Assembly: GCA_964036045.1 (NCBI GenBank)
Contig: OZ038383.1
Location: forward strand, 39,682,294 to 39,746,293
DNA: 64,000 bases
DNA from: Eutreptiella sp. 'Long Island Sound 2002'
Taxonomy: Eukaryota > Euglenozoa > Euglenophyceae > Eutreptiales > Eutreptiaceae
Reading direction: 5' to 3'
Both the position numbers and the translations under genes were made by a program. The notes under the pieces are model-generated. The model did no database searches. It saw only the letters and a program-made list of their open reading frames with translations, and was not told the DNA's origin. Positions 1-12,369 of the stretch are shown here, in pieces. How positions within the stretch are numbered: the first letter of the stretch is position 1; each line of letters opens with the position of its first letter.

Positions 1-540
1 TTATCCAATTGGCATATTTCTAGGTGCACCGGACAAGAGTTTCCACCCTCCTTCTCCCTAAGCGGGTTTTCTTTCTTGTTTGGGTGTCTATTTTTTACGT
101 TGCCAATATTTTGCCATAAAACAGGTGTCTATTTGTACAAAATGAGTGAGCATCCCGTGCACGAACAACGAACACACTCCGTCGGACAGAACTTCCTGGA
201 TTCTTGGATCAAGACGTGGTCAACAACTTCAGCCTTGTTGATTGCTCTGTTGATTTGCTTACGTTTCCAAACACCACTAATGTACCTTTCGGTCTCAAGC
301 ATAGTTTGTACCAACTCCTGCTTCCAACATATGTTTACAGAGACTTGCACTTTACCACGCATCCGCCCACTCCACAACGATTTATACCGCAGAATCACAC
401 AGATTTCTATGAAACCGACCATTCCTCTTGATATTAATCACCATGGTTGTTGTGGAGAGCAGCCTAGATGATGAGTTAGGAGTCTTGGCGACGTCACCAA
501 CAACGTTGTATAATGCAGCTAGATTCAACCAGTGCAACAA

Positions 541-1690
541 GAGCTTGCGAAGGTGGAGGATGAACTGCAGCTAGGCGAGCAACATGTTGAGTATGCGAAA
601 CACAAAACACATTTATTTTTGGCTCTTGGGTTTTTGGAAAAATAAGTACAAGTTTCGAGGGACCCCCCCCTTTGCCACTGCCCGTGAACATCTATTCAAA
701 TCACTCCATCAAGCACAAGAGTTGGAGAAACAATGGTGTCAAATTTCTGATATGGCCTCTGACCCTACAAAAAGTACACCACCAAACACAACGGAATGAA
801 TTAGCAGAGCAAATCACCAATCCGAACAACCTATTGCGCTGTTGATGAAGTTTAATGGTAACAAGATGATAGAGGTGCTTGTGCAGCACACGGAACAAAA
901 TTCAAAAGCAACAAGCAATAGTTTTGGAGCAACCCCCAAAAGGTGGAACAAATGCTAGCGGACGTTCATGTCACACCACCGAGAACTGACAAGAAAGATA
1001 TTGTCACGGAGGACAACACCCTTCAAGATTTGCTATCCGGAATCCCCAATTTGGGAGCAAGTATGAGTGAGGGAAGTATGAAGGCAGCACAAGAGGTCCC
1101 AAAAAACAACTCCAAGGGCTACAGCTGAAGTCCACCGACGCGCTAAAGAACATCCGACAAATCTTACTCATGGCCAATTGTGGAAAGGACATCTAAAATC
1201 TTTTGCTATTTGTAATATGCTGTGCACATGGCCACACAGGGTGGAACATTCTCATGGAAAGGTCTAGAAAGTGTTGCCAATGACATACTCAAATCAATCG
1301 TCTCCAAGGGTGTTGTTAATGTGGTCCTCTCGCCTGAAGACAAAGAGATTGCACAATTTGTCCAAGTCCGCACTTCGACCTTGTCGCCGCAATTTGAAGT
1401 TGAAAGATTTGAAATTGTCATTTATTTATGATATGCTGCCACATCCCTCAAAGCCTAGGGTGACAAGATTCTCCATATGCTTCCATTAATTTTGCTATCC
1501 TTCAACTCCTCTTGTAGGGCACAACGCGAAATTCATGGGCACACCAAAGATTTGGTTGTGGTGAGCATTACAAGCAAGTTTGACCGCCATGGTGTGAAGT
1601 TTGTGTGCGACGCTATCGGACTCATCAATGATGGTGCCGTACTGAAGAAGACATCCAATATACTAGCCAAACTCATTTTTACCAAAATCT
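541..1690 (+). pseudogene. Unrecognised multi-exon coding relic
   Basis: I do not recognise this locus. Coding-like pieces follow one another on the plus strand in changing frames: about 541-633 (a charged, coiled-coil-like stretch containing AKVEDELQLGEQHVEYAKHK), 664-799, 943-1128, 1222-1431 and 1518-1690. Two acceptor-like sites precede pieces: a CACACAG ending at 1239 and a pyrimidine-rich CTCCTCTTGTAG ending at 1517. The piece after 1517 contains VVVSITSKFDRHGVKFVCD, which has the mixed hydrophobic and charged pattern of real protein. Stops and frame changes between pieces are not all explained by plausible introns. It could be a decayed gene or a spliced gene whose exact exon borders I cannot fix. 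Confidence 0.3.
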
Positions 1691-1965
1691 TTCCACCTCA
1701 ATCAAGATTATGCCAAAATTATTGTACGAAAAGATGTTTACCAAAATCTTTTTCCTAACACAAACCAAAGTCTTTTTACCAAAATTTTTACCAAAATCTT
1801 TTCACGAAAATCATGAATTTTTTTTGCTTCACCTTTTGCGCTACTTTTTATTTTGGTAGAATGATTTAGGTTAACTTTTTGGTAAAAGTATTTAGCGAAG
1901 CTTCAATGAAAGGATTTTTGTAAAATTTTTGGTTAAAACCATTTAAATTTTGATGAAAATAGATC
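1668..1965. repeat. AT-rich direct and inverted short repeats
   Basis: The word TTTACCAAAATCTTT recurs at about 1675, 1735, 1770 and 1785, and inverted versions (TTTTTGGTAAAAG, TTTTTGGTTAAAACC) follow at about 1877 and 1928. The tract can fold on itself and contains no convincing coding frame. It sits directly after the coding relic that ends near 1690. Confidence 0.5.
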
Positions 1966-2245
1966 TTACTGCCCCTAATGCACGAGTAATTGATGTTCAT
2001 GAAAAAGACTTGACTCTCATGTTTTGTAAGCTAGGAATCGCAAGACAGAGTTGTCACAATGTTCAGGCCCGGCGAACGTCAAGGGCTCACGGAACGCTTG
2101 TGCTCTGAAGACCAAAGTTTTATGCCATGATATGGACAATGTTATGCTATCTTATGGACAATGTGTGTTTTTCCAATGTTTCTCTGGCGTCGGTTATATG
2201 GTCGCCATACCAAAGGGCAACCGTTCTGCTGAATGTCATCTCATT

Positions 2246-2715
2246 TTAGAACCTCTTTATCAAAGATCCATAAGACCCAATATGCTTTAAAACTGTGGGC
2301 ATATATGTATGAGGTTCCAAAGTAGCCTTTGTCCAGATTTCAAATTTCCCGTGACATCTTTGGCGCGCTTTATTTTTTGAAAACCTTGGAACAATACCCC
2401 TTAAAACGGATAACATAAAATGGAGCCATCTTCGGCGCACTTTTTCTTCGAAACCCCTATTTGCCGAACAACAGTATCTCATTCTTGTCATATTGGCAAC
2501 TGCTTTGGCGTTGTAATTGGGATCAATACGGTGTTTTTTGCATAGCCACCTAACGAACATAAGTGTTGTATGTTGTTTATATCATGTGGTCCATCTGGGA
2601 TCGTGGCTAAGCAAGGGGCGAAAACACACTTTTCCAAAAAACAAAGCCCCCCAAGCATCGTTCCATTCCATTTTGTCACTATCAAGGAGTGTTTATTCAA
2701 TGGTTTAAAAACCAA
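2246..2715 (-). pseudogene. Coding-like relic in dispersed family C, copy 1
   Basis: Unrecognised. Two overlapping minus-strand frames look coding: one of 75 residues (2488-2715) that contains NTVLIPITTPKQLPI and ends at 2488, and one of 104 residues (2246-2560). The part at about 2489-2610 recurs at 6561-6678 in the same orientation with scattered substitutions and small gaps, and both copies encode a TTPKQ motif in one frame. That conservation favours a transposed or duplicated gene fragment rather than chance. Within the tract, the phrase CACTATCAAGG also recurs about 70 bp apart near 2675 and 2745. Confidence 0.3.
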
Positions 2716-2959
2716 AGCGCACCGAAGATCGCTCCAATCTCTTTATCACTATCAAGGGCTGCTCATACAAGATTGTCAAGGAAAAAGCAAGCCAAAGATT
2801 GCGACATATCTTTCGTTGATATAATACGGGGTAGGTCATGGGTTGTAACAATACCAGGATTGCTGGGTTTGATTTACCAGTGTAAAGCAATGGCGAAACA
2901 AAGGTTTCAAAAAGAAAATGTGTGTGTCAAAAGTCGATGTGTGTCATTGAAGCCGTGAT

Positions 2960-5540
2960 GAATTCGGACCACATAATAGTGCCACCTTGAAGTAGTGACA
3001 GACGGACGCACGTGTAGCTGCATGTCGCCTAGGTTTGTAACAGGCTAACTAGAGGATAATACACCGCCACCGGACGCCTACTATCATTGCATCTTCCCTA
3101 AAAGCGTGGGGGGAAAGAGTTTCTGAGGGCGGGCCTTTGCGCCCACTTTTTTGACCCCTCCCGTGCTGGCTCCCTTGTGGTGGCTTCCGTAACGGATACC
3201 AAAAAGCAAGCCAAATGCCCCTCCGACAAAAAGGGGCTCCCATAACGGGGCCCTCGAAAAAGGTCCCATCCCCACACACCACCCTTCCCCATGAAATCCT
3301 TGACACTCACCCCACCCCATTGCCAACAGCACTGGTATTTCTGTCCCTTCAATTTTGGCTGCATCTCATCCTAAGACACTTTGATGCAACGCCCGATCTA
3401 CCTTCTATTGGCAATTGCAAATGACCGTCTTAGGAATTACACACACCAAACGTGGGAGTAGACCTACTAGTTGTACCTTGTAGCGAGCAGGGTGGGGGTA
3501 GTTACGGAAATTTCACATAGTAACTTTGCTTGGACAATAGGTTTGTTGAGGAATCCCCTCGCCGTCCCTCCCCGTAGGTGGTTCACGGTGGCAGGGGGCT
3601 CAAACCCCCCCGCCCACGGATGCAAAACCTTGGCCCACCTCCCAAGAGGTGTGGACCATTCATGACAGTTTACTAATCCCCCAACCTTCATAGGAATGAA
3701 GCCTGGTCTAATCCACGGTGGCCGGCCTGCTAAATTAAATCAAGCCAATTATTCACAACACTATGAGATGGTGCGGCATCCAAATTATTGCACTATGCAA
3801 ACCAACCGTCGGGTTACCTCCCATGGCTGAAATATTGCTTTATGTGACCCACTTGTCTACCCCTGTGTACTAGTTGTGGCGGCGTTTATTTGAGGACCAC
3901 TCCATGATCCCCTTATATCCACCACCAAGTCTTTCACGACCCATAATTACTGTCTTACCTCCGGAGTCAACAGGGCAGGCAGGAAGCCCTTAAATCCTAA
4001 ACTTTTAGGTGTTGGCACTGCCGCTAGGACATTGTGTGATGAGACATCCCCAACTCATACACCATATCCCACATGCCACCAACCCATCATCTACTTGGGT
4101 AAGCCTGCATTATATACTTCTGTTGCACCTTGCTGCCTCAAATGAGCAAGCTTTTTGACACCAAATACCTACAGCCCCTCTTATGGAATTCCTTTGCCAA
4201 AAACATTGTGTACATGGGTTGCCAAATCCACGAAAACATGCAAACATGTTCTCAAAACCAGCCCGTGCCATAGAAATGGCGTGCTCTGTGCGCCAACACT
4301 CCAAGACTCCTTGTTCGTGTGTGACAAAATTGTTGAATGTCAGGACCCCCGTATTGAACTTTGCGTTGCGTCTAATCATCTTGTGTTTGTGCAAACCATT
4401 ATTAGTGTGCTCCAGTCACCAAATTGAGTAAATAATGGCCATAACACACTTCCCTTTGCATTTCCATGTGTGGCGTGTAGTTGGAGGGATAATTGTAGTG
4501 ATGTCTTGGTACTTTGTGGCAGAAGAGTACATTTTCACGATTGTGTGAATTTTTGTCCCCCCCCTTTGTGAGAGAAAATCAATTGTGGTGTGTTTCAGGC
4601 AGTCCCTATGGGGGAGTATCTGCGACGTGCACGCCCCGGTGCTAGTTTTACGTTTTGTTTTGTGGAACAGCTTGGCTTTGCCCCCCTCTAAAGTGCCTCC
4701 TACGAAGAGAAAACCCCTTGGAGGCAAACAGGGATGCGTGGTCTTCACACATGGCTAAGTATCCGTGCTGAGTGCACAATGTGCCACGTGCAACCCGCAT
4801 AGAATGACCATTAAGAAAAACCTTAGGAAAGAAATTGAAAAAGAGCGCTCCAAAGATCACTCAATTTCATTTTATTTCCGCAAAGGACCGGTCAAACATC
4901 GTGATCAACAGCAAATGCACCAAAGACTGCTCCAATTCATTGCATTATAAGACAATGGGGCAAGATATGACAAACAAATGCCAAAAATAGCGAAACTTAA
5001 TTCTCTAAATCACATCCCTAATGCCACCGGAATATGGAATTGGATTATTGCCTTGTGTATGTTGTATGGTCATTATGAATGGGTTGAAAGCCCTCCCCAC
5101 AAACAAAAAAAGCAAGGCGGGCATCTGAGGTGACAGCGTGAAAAACTATGGCATATTGCATATCTTTGGAACGACAAACATTTTTAACATTATGGCACAA
5201 TTGGTGCTTCCATGTCAAAAAGGTGAAACTTTGCATTCATGTTAATATCTCGCGACAAAACTACATCATTGGAAGGTAGACATATTTGATGCCTTTTTTT
5301 GCCTGCTTGCCTGTTTTTTTTTTGCCTGTCATCCAAAATGCCCGGAGCCCGCATGGAGAGGCATGCATGGACACACCCACTGACTCTTTTGTGTCCTTAT
5401 TCGACCATTGTTTCTTCTAATAGACTTCCTAGCTCTATGGGGCTTGGTGTAGTGGAGTTTGTAACATTTCCAATAGGCGGTAGGCCAATGGAAGTGTAAC
5501 GAAGCGATGTAATGTTCACTCACTATTTACAAAACCCATA
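2960..5540. other. No convincing gene seen
   Basis: Frames in this stretch are short and low in coding character. A GC-rich patch at 3100-3300 and a C-rich patch near 3600 stand out from an otherwise AT-rich background. The sequence near 3595-3630 (GGGGCTCAAACCCCCCC) looks superficially like a tRNA T-arm, but no acceptor stem or anticodon arm accompanies it. Confidence 0.4.
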
Positions 5541-5546
5541 TTGGGT

Positions 5547-6524
5547 TTACAAACCAACGACTGCCAGCTTGAGGGGGTGGAGGGGATCGATGCGAAAGCA
5601 CACATCCAAGATGAAGGTGCTCCAATTACTTACTCCAACGCAACTAAGCCCCTTTTGAACCACGTTGAGTGTGGCCTCTACCTGAGACAAAGCTAAAGTA
5701 CGTGACCACAAAATGTGGTGAAAAAGCTGATGCATCAAAGATGCAAAGAAAATGCTCAAAAATGACATAAAAAAAGACATGAGTGGTTGCGGTGACATCA
5801 TAGTGCCTAGGGCAGACGTTCTGTTAACACCTTCCAAGGCTACTTTCACCAACTCCATTGAAAGCGAGTTATGAGCATTTGGTTCATCCAAGGAAAACTC
5901 TTCCCCTGGAACAACTTTCCAATTACTTCTTGCACTGGTCTACCGTCTCGCTTCCAGATTGCATTGGTGATGGCCCGCAAAAAAGAAGCTTCAAATGCCT
6001 TCTTTTCAAGGTGGAAAATTGGCGCGCCATTTTTTTTGTGCAAGCTTTGTAGCTTTCCTTGAACTTGTATGACTGCCCAGCCGCGGCCGCACTAAAATTC
6101 AACTTCCAGTGGATGTTCAAGTGCGATTGATTATACACATGCCGATAAAACCACTTTCACCTGAGTTGGTGGAAGTAGCCTTGGAAGATCTAACTAGAAC
6201 CTCTGGCGCAGGCACTAACGGCATCAATGCAGCTATTAATGTCAATGTTTGATCCTTTGTTTGCCCCTTTGATGCATTAGCGTCATGATGACAACATATA
6301 TTCAGGTAAATCAAATCAGTTCTCAGCAGAGGCAATACTCAATCTGATTCCAAAGGCACCCGGTTGCGTTCGAGCAGGCGATTTGACTTAGACAGCTTCT
6401 TCCACAATTGTTCTCTGCACCTCGGGCTGAGAATGGTGGGAAGCAAGGCTAAATGATTGCTAGTAGTTTGTGGTTTCAAAGGGCATAAATAAATGCAAAA
6501 CAAACCCGCACACATTGCACACAT
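5547..6524 (-). pseudogene. Unrecognised frameshifted coding relic, about 320 residues
   Basis: Reading from 6524 down, natural-looking protein appears in successive frames: LPTILSPRCREQLWKKLSKS (about 6450-6390), LTLIAALMPLVPAPEVLVRS (about 6250-6190), WKLNFSAAAAGQSYKFKESY (about 6115-6055), HLEKKAFEASFLRAITNAIW (about 6020-5960) and then a 114-residue frame ending at 5547 that includes the hydrophobic stretch MSFFMSFLSIFFASLMHQLF, which could be a membrane segment. One frame change coincides with a run of eight A near 6035. I cannot tell decay from base-count errors. No family is recognised. The relic ends about 5 bases inside a clear stop and is followed by AT-rich non-coding DNA. Confidence 0.35.
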
Positions 6525-6550
6525 GCTACAAAGAACACCCTCTGATTGTT

Positions 6551-6680
6551 GTCATGCTCGGAACTGCTTGGGCGTTGTAACGGAGAAGGACTTTGTAGTT
6601 TGTGTAGCCACCTAGCGAACATAAAACCTCCATGTTGTGTCAAATTTATCATGTGGTACATCCAGGATCATGACTAAGAA
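6551..6680 (-). repeat. Dispersed family C, copy 2
   Basis: This segment matches about 2489-2610 over roughly 120 bp, including GCCACCTARCGAACATAA and TATCATGTGGTNCATC. The TTPKQ-encoding frame is kept in both copies on the minus strand, while flanking DNA differs. It may be a piece of an unrecognised element. Confidence 0.5.
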
Positions 6681-6689
6681 ACACATACC

Positions 6690-9520
6690 AGTGTACTTCA
6701 ACTTATACCTGTCAACGGTTGTTCAAGCGAGATTTTGAGACACAGCATGTCAAAGGGCGCGGTCGTTCATTTTTTTGCTAAAATGTGGGGCAACAAGCCC
6801 CAAACCACGATGTTTGTTCCACCCCAGTGGCCATCTTACATATTTTTCACTTTGGAAGGTGCTGCAGAGGCAAGACGGACACATCTTTACACACGGCTTA
6901 CAGCGAAGGGCGTAATATTTTTACGCAGCATTTTTAGAGGGGTAAAAAGCAACCCATTCAAATCAAAACCGCCGTAAAGATGGGAGGCGGCACAGATACT
7001 TCTCTTACAAAACCGGGCAAAGCGGAGTTTTTGAAGACACCCACCTGAAGGGCGCCAAAGATTGCCCCATTTAATTTCTATTCTTTGATTAGGGTTTGAC
7101 AAACCATTTTTAAAAAGAGCACGAAAATGAATGCTATGTTTCCTCTTATCCCCGAAAAACGGGGAACACCCGCGCTTTGAAAGCAAGTGGTGTTAAAGTC
7201 GCTCACATCAAACAGTGGAAGTTTTCAGCGACACCTTATGTTTACATTTAGTTCCTTCTTTTTTGACATTAAAGCAGCTATGAGCCCCATGACATGGTGA
7301 AAAGTTGTAGCAACCCAAAGGTATGTTGTGTGACACACTTCCCAACGTGGTTTCAATGGGTATAAATGTAGTGCCCGAGCTGCCCGAAGTGCCCGAGCTC
7401 TGAGTGGTAAAATGATCCCATCTTTGGCACACTTTAGATTTGCAATTCATGACACCGTGGCGGGAGCGCTTGTTAGCAATCCTCATTGGACTCCAGCAAG
7501 TTGACTTAATGGTGAGGAACTTGGCGTGTGCTGAAAGGCATAGGCGGAATGGCCAGCGCAACTTCTTCCCATTGTCGCGCACCGCACCTTCAAATGGGCT
7601 CACTTGTGACGGTGCCTATGGCACCCCCGCAACTGCAAGAACATTTGTACAAAGTGCTTGCTAACACCATCGGGCGCGGATGTTCTACACTTTCCCACTA
7701 AAGCGGGAGGAATGTACGTAGGTACCCGAGCGTGCTTATCTGCTTGCACACTACACAGCGTGTCTCATTCTGCATCACAAAGCAGCATGATGCATCGCAT
7801 TGTTGCTACATGGTCCGAACTCTGACAACATGCCTTCTGTTCGGCCCTTTGTGGAAGCCTACATTGGCCCTTCGCAAAATAGTTGCACCACAGCAACATT
7901 GTCACCTACACACCGCAAGCAACAAAGCACATGTGATGCGGGCTTTGTGCTCTCAAGCACAAGATGGGTACGGGGCGGAGTGCGCACAATGTACAACGTG
8001 GTGGATGTGCTGTACTACGGCACAAACGCAAACCGTGCTATTCAGTATGCGTGCACATGCCATTGTGCATTGTGCTGATGTAGGCCACTGCTAATTAATC
8101 CGCTGGTTGCACACCACATGATTAGAATTTTGAAAGCCGCCAACATACCACACATTTTCACACGTATGTGCTCCCATTCCTCAACCCCTCCATTTAAACA
8201 GGCATGCACGGTTCAATAAGACCATGAACAACAACCAGGGCTGCACACACACACAGACACGCACATATTGTATAACAACGTTAACACGGCGATGGGCTAC
8301 ATGCCCCATTATCACGCAATACTTTGTGGTGCGCACACCGCACAACACTATACTTTGAAGCACAACATCCTTTGCAGCATCTACATTTCCCTCGTACTAT
8401 TTTATGTGGACATCCATCTCATGCAAGCAGCGCGGAAACATAGGGTGCAGGACTGCACCGCAAGTCAGGTGTGGGTGTCGCATCATATGGACCGCCAGCC
8501 GTTGATGTTTAGGTTGACATTGTTTCACATCCACGCATGTCGACGAGACAAGTACTTTAGGGTTGCCGCCTCCGCACTTGTGGTTGTCCCATTAAATGCC
8601 ATCTTCATGTTTCTGTGTTTCCTCATGTGCTTCCCAAGAGCCACACTCTGCGGCACGCCCCCCCCCTACCGTGACCCCATTGTCAGAAGTTGATGGTGAT
8701 GTTTGTACCACATCCAAATGCCCATGCGCATGAACGCTTGCGTCATGGGACATCGGTTGCAACAACGCACCCATACCACTTCGCGAGTGCATAGTTGGTC
8801 CACGACCCAAAGCAGCACGGAGCAAGCACCTCAATTTTCTCCGCCAACCACCAAATTCCCGGTTCTTCCATAAACGTACTATGTGTCCATGTCCACGTTC
8901 GCCCATGGACGCACAGCTACCGCGCCAAAGGTGCCGTGGTTGTCACAACTCTGACAGTGCCCGCCTTGGCCACCTCCGGGACCCCGTGCCTGCACCACCC
9001 CCGAATCGCACCAATGCAAACATGATGCCCATAGCGGGGGAGGGGGGTGTCTACAGACAACTCACATTACGATTATACAAGTTATTTTGGGCACCCCCAA
9101 GTGGGCCGCCTCAGTATATGTCCAATATGGCGGTAGCGCAACCGCCAAAATAAGGTCCAAGGTCCTTTAGGGACCATTTGAGATTCTTTATGAACGATCC
9201 TCCCTCTCCAACTCACTTCAACCAAGAAAGGACACCTAAATGGGTGCCCATAATTAATGAGCAGTTGTTCACTGGTAGCGTGTGATGTGTTGCGAGCCGT
9301 GCGGGATTCGCACCATGCCGTCCAAAGCCGCGGGCCCACCGTCGCAAGCTGCCGCATCTGGGGCTGCATGTGAAGTTTTCTCTGCAGCAACTTGCTATGC
9401 GTGTAGTGCAGGCTGTGTGGGGCCACTGTTGGAATTGTGACTGTGTGATGCGGTTAGTCATCTTGTTCAAAGCCCATTACACAGTCACGCCCGGAGACAA
9501 GAACCATAGCATGGACGTCA
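6690..9520. other. No convincing gene seen
   Basis: Open frames here reach 141 residues (8268-8693, plus) but lack recognisable motifs. CA/GT-rich words (for example ACACACACAGACACGCAC near 8245) are frequent. I see no terminal repeats or tandem arrays. Confidence 0.35.
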
Positions 9521-9544
9521 CCGTTGCGGTGGTGCTCGGACGGC

Positions 9545-10192
9545 CTACTCCGGTTGCTGCGGCTCAGCACCGTTTGCATATGGCGGACACATGCCACCGG
9601 AGCACGCCGCAGAGGACATGTTGGCGGCCGCACGCGTATGCAACTTTCCGTCACAACTGCACGGCACAATCGTAGTTGCTGCAAATGGGAGTATGCACCG
9701 GGAATGGCTTCGGGTACCTGTGGACTTCGTGTGTGGGGATGTGCAACCGCAAAACTGGCAGCCAATGTTGCCTTCGAAGATGTGGAAAGGCAGACACCTG
9801 GAGTTGCTACACTTGATGGGGATGGTATGACAGGTGCGGGTATATTGTCGCCGTGACCTTGTGCTTTTGATTGACATGAAAATCCATGCACACCTCCCCG
9901 GATTTATGTTCGGCAGGTCATATGCAGGCCGATAGTTGCACCCTCCATTGTGCGTCCGTCCGCCTAGAATACGGAGTATGGCAGCGGCACAAGTACGTGT
10001 GTACCGCCACGTTCCGGCGGATGTTTCCGGTGTTGGCATCGCTGATTGATCAATCCCATCAAGTTGATTAGGTGGTATCATGCCGTAGGCCATTTGAAAT
10101 ACCTTGAAAAATTGCATACCGGCTTGTTGGTGGTACTGCCTTGGAAGGTGCCTTTGAACTAGATGCACCAAACGCTGCAAGCTTTGCGCCAA
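9545..10192 (-). other. 215-codon open frame of uncertain status
   Basis: This is the longest open frame in its neighbourhood, rich in Cys, Arg and Pro, with no motif I know. The opposite strand also holds a coding-like frame at 9591-9830 (79 residues, including NFPSQLHGTIVVAANGSMHR), which has a more natural residue mix. At most one of the two is real. The plus-strand frame has no clear start context or partner exon, so I leave both unresolved. Confidence 0.2.
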
Positions 10193-10199
10193 TCATGGG

Positions 10200-11600
10200 A
10201 CCACTCCTTCTCCTCCCTATTCATCCCCTTCGTCCCCCTCTTCAACCCCATCATCCACACATAATAACACCCTGCCTCGAGGGTGCCATCCCTGACCCGG
10301 GACACGGTGACCTTCCCGACTGCCCCCCCCCCCCCCCCCCTCCCCCCCCCTCCTCAGTCGGCCCAAATTTCAGCCACCACAAAGCGAGGGTGCAGGCCGT
10401 GGGCTGGTTCCCCTTGGGGACCAGGAAACTGGGGAGCAGACTTTTTGCTGCCCCTACCCCCCCCCCAACAGAAATGGGGCGGGACCAAAAGGAGACCCGC
10501 CCCCCCCCCCGCCCCCGCCCCCAGCATGCCCTCGCACCCTCACTGCAGGCCGGCACATGGTGAACGAGGTCCCTCCCCTCGCGGAAAAGGGGCGGACGCT
10601 GAATGACGAGTATGTCGGGATCTGGGACCCGCATGGTAACCCAGCAGGTGGTCCTCCTCTCCCAAACAAGTGAACACCATGGGCCAATGAACGGACAGGT
10701 AGACCCATCCACCACTCAACCCCCCCAGCCTGCGCCCCCGACGGGAGGGGTGCACGGAGTCGGCGCCCTCAGGGCCTGAAAAGTGGAGGCTGTGAAGGGC
10801 TCACAGCTTGACCGCTGTGGGCATCCCTAGGGCGACCTGCCCAGGGAACCTCCAGGTGTGCACGCGCCCCTCCAACCTCATCACAGACGCCTAGGCCAGC
10901 ACAGCCCCGTGCACTGCAGTGCAGTTGTGGGCGACCCCTGGAGGCCAGACAGCCACTTGCCGACCCCTGCCCCTACCCCCCCCTTCCCTTGGAGGGGCCA
11001 GTCCGGTGGTGTGCCCTACGGGCCCTTAGGACTAACGGGGCAGCAGCGCCGCACCCGGGAACCTTCCCGGGCAGGTCCCAGGGCAGGGAAGCGCTCAGCG
11101 CGCCCAGGGACCCCTCCACCTGCCACCAGCGCCCCAGGCCGTGGGAGTGCGGGACCCAGCTAGTACAGCAGCGCCACCTGTGCCAACAGGCAGTCAAGGA
11201 GCGCGGGTCCCCCCCAGTCGGGCCCGGCGCACACCCGTCCCCGTGCGTACGCAGTCGTGGGACGGGCGGGCAGCGTGTCTCTGTGACCAGGAGGATGCGA
11301 TGCCCTGGCCCACTACTCCCCGGTGGGCTCAGCGTCGGGCTCCCATGGCCTGCCCCACCGGGCCTGGAGCACCAGGCCACACTTGCCCCCCACACGCAAG
11401 GCCCAGCCCCCGCCCACACCCCTGCCCGCGCGCGCGCCTACACACAGGACGACGGCATCTTCCGCCCACCTGTGCTTCGGTGGGGTCTGGTGGCTGTCGA
11501 TAGTCCGCTCGGCCTTTGGAACCGGACAGTCAGGTTGTTCAGCCTCGTGGTGGGGCAGGGCAGGAAGCCCACACCCGAGGGCCTGCTCGAGCATGAGGCC
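10200..11600. other. Very GC-rich tract with scattered coding-like pieces
   Basis: The tract holds C-runs (10323-10340, 10500-10510) and is open in several frames because of its composition, so the 231-codon plus-strand frame at 10989-11684 is not evidence of a gene. One short plus-strand piece, 10557-10673, reads naturally (LNDEYVGIWDPHGNPAGGPP) and may be an exon remnant. Nothing else here can be supported. Confidence 0.3.
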
Positions 11601-11759
11601 GCCAGCCCAACCCAACCCAACCCTCCCCCCCCCTGCATCCACGGCACCCACCGATCCTTCCCCTCTGTGATGGCCTCCCCATAGGGGTGGGTCCGGCTGG
11701 TGGCGTCGTCCTCCTCCCTCTCCCTGTCTTTCTTCCTTTCCTCCTTCTTCTCCTCCTCT

Positions 11760-12363
11760 TCATTCTTCTTGTCCTCTTTCTTGTTCAGACGCTCCTTCTT
11801 CTTCTCCTCCTCTCTCTTGTCTCTCCTCTGCGCTAGAGCCCCCTTTTGTTCTCCTCCTCTTTTTGGGGGCGCCGTGGAAGTCTAAGTCCTCGTCGGAGGA
11901 CTCAAAGTTGAACTTCTCGGAGGCGGGCTTGGGGGTGGGCTGGTTGGTGGTGGTCTTGGGTGGGGCGTGTTTGCCTTGGAGGCCTTCGTGGGCTTGGGAA
12001 GGGGCTTCGGAAGCTGCGGAAGAATGGAGATGGGCTGGCTCATGCAAGGTAGGGGATAGCCCCAATACCCGCTGCCATGATTTCCTCTCTTTCCAACCCC
12101 GTCCAACTGTGCCCCATTCCCTGCCACCCGGACTTCATTCCCCGCCACCTGGACTTCTTTCTTGCCCTCCCCCACATCTCCGGCCCCTCCAGCACCACCA
12201 TCACCTCCAAGGGACACGCCCTCATGCGCGAATGGAGGGTTGGCAAGGTCCCACCGAGGACGTCGCCATTGGGCCTCCGGAACCGGATATGGGCACCCCC
12301 TAGATCTTGGGGAATGATCCCTACGTCCGACACTTGCGAAGTTGGTGCCTTTCTAAAAGCGTC
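11760..12363 (-). CDS. Spliced two-exon coding unit, acidic nuclear-type protein, function unknown
   Basis: Exon one runs 12363-12069 and exon two 12013-11760; removing the 55-nt intron between them gives one open frame of 182 residues ending in TGA. The first exon starts just after a TTTAGTTTCAG acceptor, so upstream exons probably exist. Residues 1-90 include DAFRKAPTSQVSDVGIIPQD and HIRFRRPNGDVLGG; the second exon is rich in Pro and Lys, then SSDEDLDF, a basic PKKRRR cluster that could be a nuclear localisation signal, and a Glu-rich end. A Lys/Glu-rich frame continues past the stop after a frame change (to about 11640, with KDRWVPWMQ). The opening DAF.KA after an AG acceptor matches the exon at 35444-35500, suggesting a diverged relative of that element gene. 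Function is unknown. Confidence 0.45.
12014..12068 (-). other. Candidate 55-nt intron
   Basis: On the minus strand it begins GTATTGGGG and ends CATTCTTCCGCAG. Splicing joins codon GC-G|CT in frame and removes the stop that would follow PYLA, turning two separate frames into one. Confidence 0.6.
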
Positions 12364-12369
12364 CTGAAA

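Noticed and set aside
3590-3640. tRNA-like T-arm sequence, also near 57360
   Set aside because: Only the loop-like word is present; no cloverleaf stems or anticodon arm can be drawn.
10989-11684. 231-codon plus-strand open frame
   Set aside because: Sits in a GC-rich block where all frames are long; no motif, and residue use is biased to Pro, Arg, Gly.
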